6,980 nt of DNA from Desulfotomaculum sp. (lineage in GTDB: Bacteria > Bacillota > Desulfotomaculia > Desulfotomaculales > Ammonificaceae), in assembly GCA_012961725.1 (NCBI GenBank), contig DTYU01000214.1:1-6980 (forward strand), read 5' to 3'. The position numbers and the translations under genes were made by a program. Shown here piece after piece: positions 5,886 through 6,980 of the stretch. The first letter of the stretch is position 1; every line of letters begins with the position of its first letter. Below the pieces are notes generated by a model. It saw only the letters and a program-made list of their open reading frames with translations, searched no databases and had not been told where the DNA came from.

Positions 5886-6950
5886 ATGTTGCTTGCAGAG
5901 ACAATTAACGCCGTCGGCGAGCTTGACCGCGAGGCCATGGCACAGGCACAGGCGCGGGTGGACCGCCTGCTGAAGCCGCCCGGGAGCCTGGGCAGGCTCG
6001 AGGAGCTGGCCGTCAGGCTTGCCGGGATCACGGCGCGCCCCTTTCCCGAGATCACGAAGAAAAGCGTGATCGTTATGGCGGGTGATCACGGAGTGGTGGC
6101 CGAAGGGGTGAGCGCAGCGCCCCAGGAGATCACCTGGCAGATACTGCCGCGCTTTGTTGACGGCACAGGCGGCATCGGGGTCCTGGCGCGCCATGTCGGT
6201 GCGAAGTTGGTAGTGGTGGATATCGGCGTGGCGCAGCCGGTCGAGTGGCCTGGTGTGGTGGTACGGAAAGTTCGTCAGGGAACGGGAAACATCGCCCGCG
6301 GTCCGGCGATGGCGCGGGAGGAGGCGGTGCGGGCGGTCGAGGTCGGGATTGAATTGGTGCAGACGGAAATCACAAGCGGCGCAGACCTCATCGCTGCCGG
6401 GGACATGGGTATCGGCAACACAACGCCGTCGAGCGCGATCCTGTGTGCCATGGCCGGTGTTCCTGTGGAGGAAGCGGTCGGCCGGGGGACGATGGTTAAT
6501 GACACAGTGCTGGCGCAGAAGCGCCGGGCGGTCGCCGAGGCCCTCCGGATAAACCGTCCGGATAAATCAGACCCCGTCGGTCTTTTGGCCAAGATCGGGG
6601 GTCTCGAGATTGCCGGGATTACCGGTCTCATCCTCGGCGCGGCGGCGCAGCGGGTACCGGTCCTGCTCGACGGCTTCATTACCGGGGCGGCGGCGCTGAT
6701 AGCGGCAGGCTTATGCCCGCGCGCCAGGAATTTCATGCTGGCCGCGCACCTTTCCGAAGAGCAGGCGCACCGCCATATGCTATCGGCGCTTGGACTGGAG
6801 CCCATACTGGACCTGAATCTCCGGCTCGGGGAAGGTACGGGTGCGGCGCTGGCAATGCCGGTGGTTGAGGCGGCGGTAAAGATCCTGAAGGAGATGGCCG
6901 CTTTCGGCGATTCGGGTGTCAGTGAGATGGAGCAAGAAAAACTGCTCTGA
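5886..6950 (+). CDS. cobT: Nicotinate-nucleotide--dimethylbenzimidazole phosphoribosyltransferase CobT
   Basis: CobT activates the lower-ligand base of cobamides by transferring phosphoribose from nicotinate mononucleotide, giving the alpha-ribazole phosphate used in nucleotide-loop assembly. The 354-residue length is normal. Motifs: KPPGSLGRLE (30-39), MAGDHGV (64-70), the base-pocket region VSAAPQEIT (75-83), GDMGIGNTT (172-180), LLDGFITGAA (260-269), and RLGEGTGA (313-320). E316 in the last motif corresponds to the catalytic Glu317 of Salmonella CobT. D173 stands where a glutamate (GEMGIGNTT) is common, a conservative change. The gene is preceded by a cobalamin riboswitch, a terminator and GGAGGAGG, so its expression should fall when cobalamin is abundant. 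Other cobamide genes may follow beyond the window; the last 30 bases show none. The native base cannot be told from the sequence. Confidence 0.97.
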   Translation: MLLAETINAVGELDREAMAQAQARVDRLLKPPGSLGRLEELAVRLAGITARPFPEITKKSVIVMAGDHGVVAEGVSAAPQEITWQILPRFVDGTGGIGVLARHVGAKLVVVDIGVAQPVEWPGVVVRKVRQGTGNIARGPAMAREEAVRAVEVGIELVQTEITSGADLIAAGDMGIGNTTPSSAILCAMAGVPVEEAVGRGTMVNDTVLAQKRRAVAEALRINRPDKSDPVGLLAKIGGLEIAGITGLILGAAAQRVPVLLDGFITGAAALIAAGLCPRARNFMLAAHLSEEQAHRHMLSALGLEPILDLNLRLGEGTGAALAMPVVEAAVKILKEMAAFGDSGVSEMEQEKLL

Positions 6951-6980
6951 GCAGGCCACCGGAAATGCAAAGCGGCGGCC

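Noticed and set aside
5594..6055. Minus-strand open frame (153 codons) across the riboswitch
   Set aside because: It covers conserved riboswitch RNA and the 5' end of cobT; the low-complexity translation is a shadow.
6275..6970. Minus-strand open frame (231 codons) opposite cobT
   Set aside because: It is antisense to an unmistakable CobT and of Ser/Arg/Ala-rich shadow composition.
1..6980. CRISPR array, tRNA, rRNA, prophage or toxin-antitoxin signals
   Set aside because: No regularly spaced repeats, tRNA-like folds, phage or integrase genes, or small paired genes were found on either strand.

Overview
The window looks like chromosomal DNA from a GC-rich anaerobic member of the Bacillota (Firmicutes), perhaps of the Peptococcaceae/Desulfotomaculum type. 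This rests on the gene order miaA-hfq-(ynbB-type aluminium-resistance/methionine gamma-lyase-like gene), a Gram-positive-type Hfq (rim sequence RKES), strong GGAGG-type ribosome binding sites, use of GTG starts, and a cobalamin riboswitch ahead of a cobT gene. The genus is inference; no rRNA or other marker is present.

Layout: (1) 1-859, the 3' part of miaA (tRNA isopentenyltransferase), its P-loop lying outside the window. (2) 936-1181, hfq. (3) 1219-2454, a PLP-dependent YnbB/methionine-gamma-lyase-like protein. These three run in the same direction and are probably co-transcribed. (4) 2441-2560, a short repeat-rich intergenic element: in-register heptads of GAAGTGA, a long imperfect hairpin and a smaller hairpin. 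It overlaps the end of the ynbB-like gene. (5) 2625-3545, trxB (thioredoxin reductase) with a GTG start; the open frame extends 47 codons upstream through the repeat but that part is not gene. (6) 5311-3570 on the minus strand, a two-gene unit: a nitrilase-superfamily (omega-amidase/Nit2-like) hydrolase followed by an NDUFA9-like atypical short-chain dehydrogenase, joined by an ATGA stop/start overlap. It converges on trxB. (7) 5312-5885, a divergent intergenic region with AT-rich promoter-like sequence, a complete AdoCbl-type cobalamin riboswitch (about 5534-5788) with an unusually long branched arm, and a terminator hairpin just before the ribosome binding site. (8) 5886-6950, cobT, controlled by that riboswitch.

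Functionally this is mostly housekeeping: RNA modification and sRNA chaperoning, thiol redox, amide hydrolysis, and lower-ligand activation for cobamide synthesis. I see no evidence for a new defence or mobile system. The features most worth a second look are the riboswitch's enlarged arm with its 16-bp perfect stem, the heptad/palindrome element that appears to supply the last codons of the ynbB-like gene, and the altered NADPH motif (NRRxxxH instead of HRRxxxR) in TrxB.
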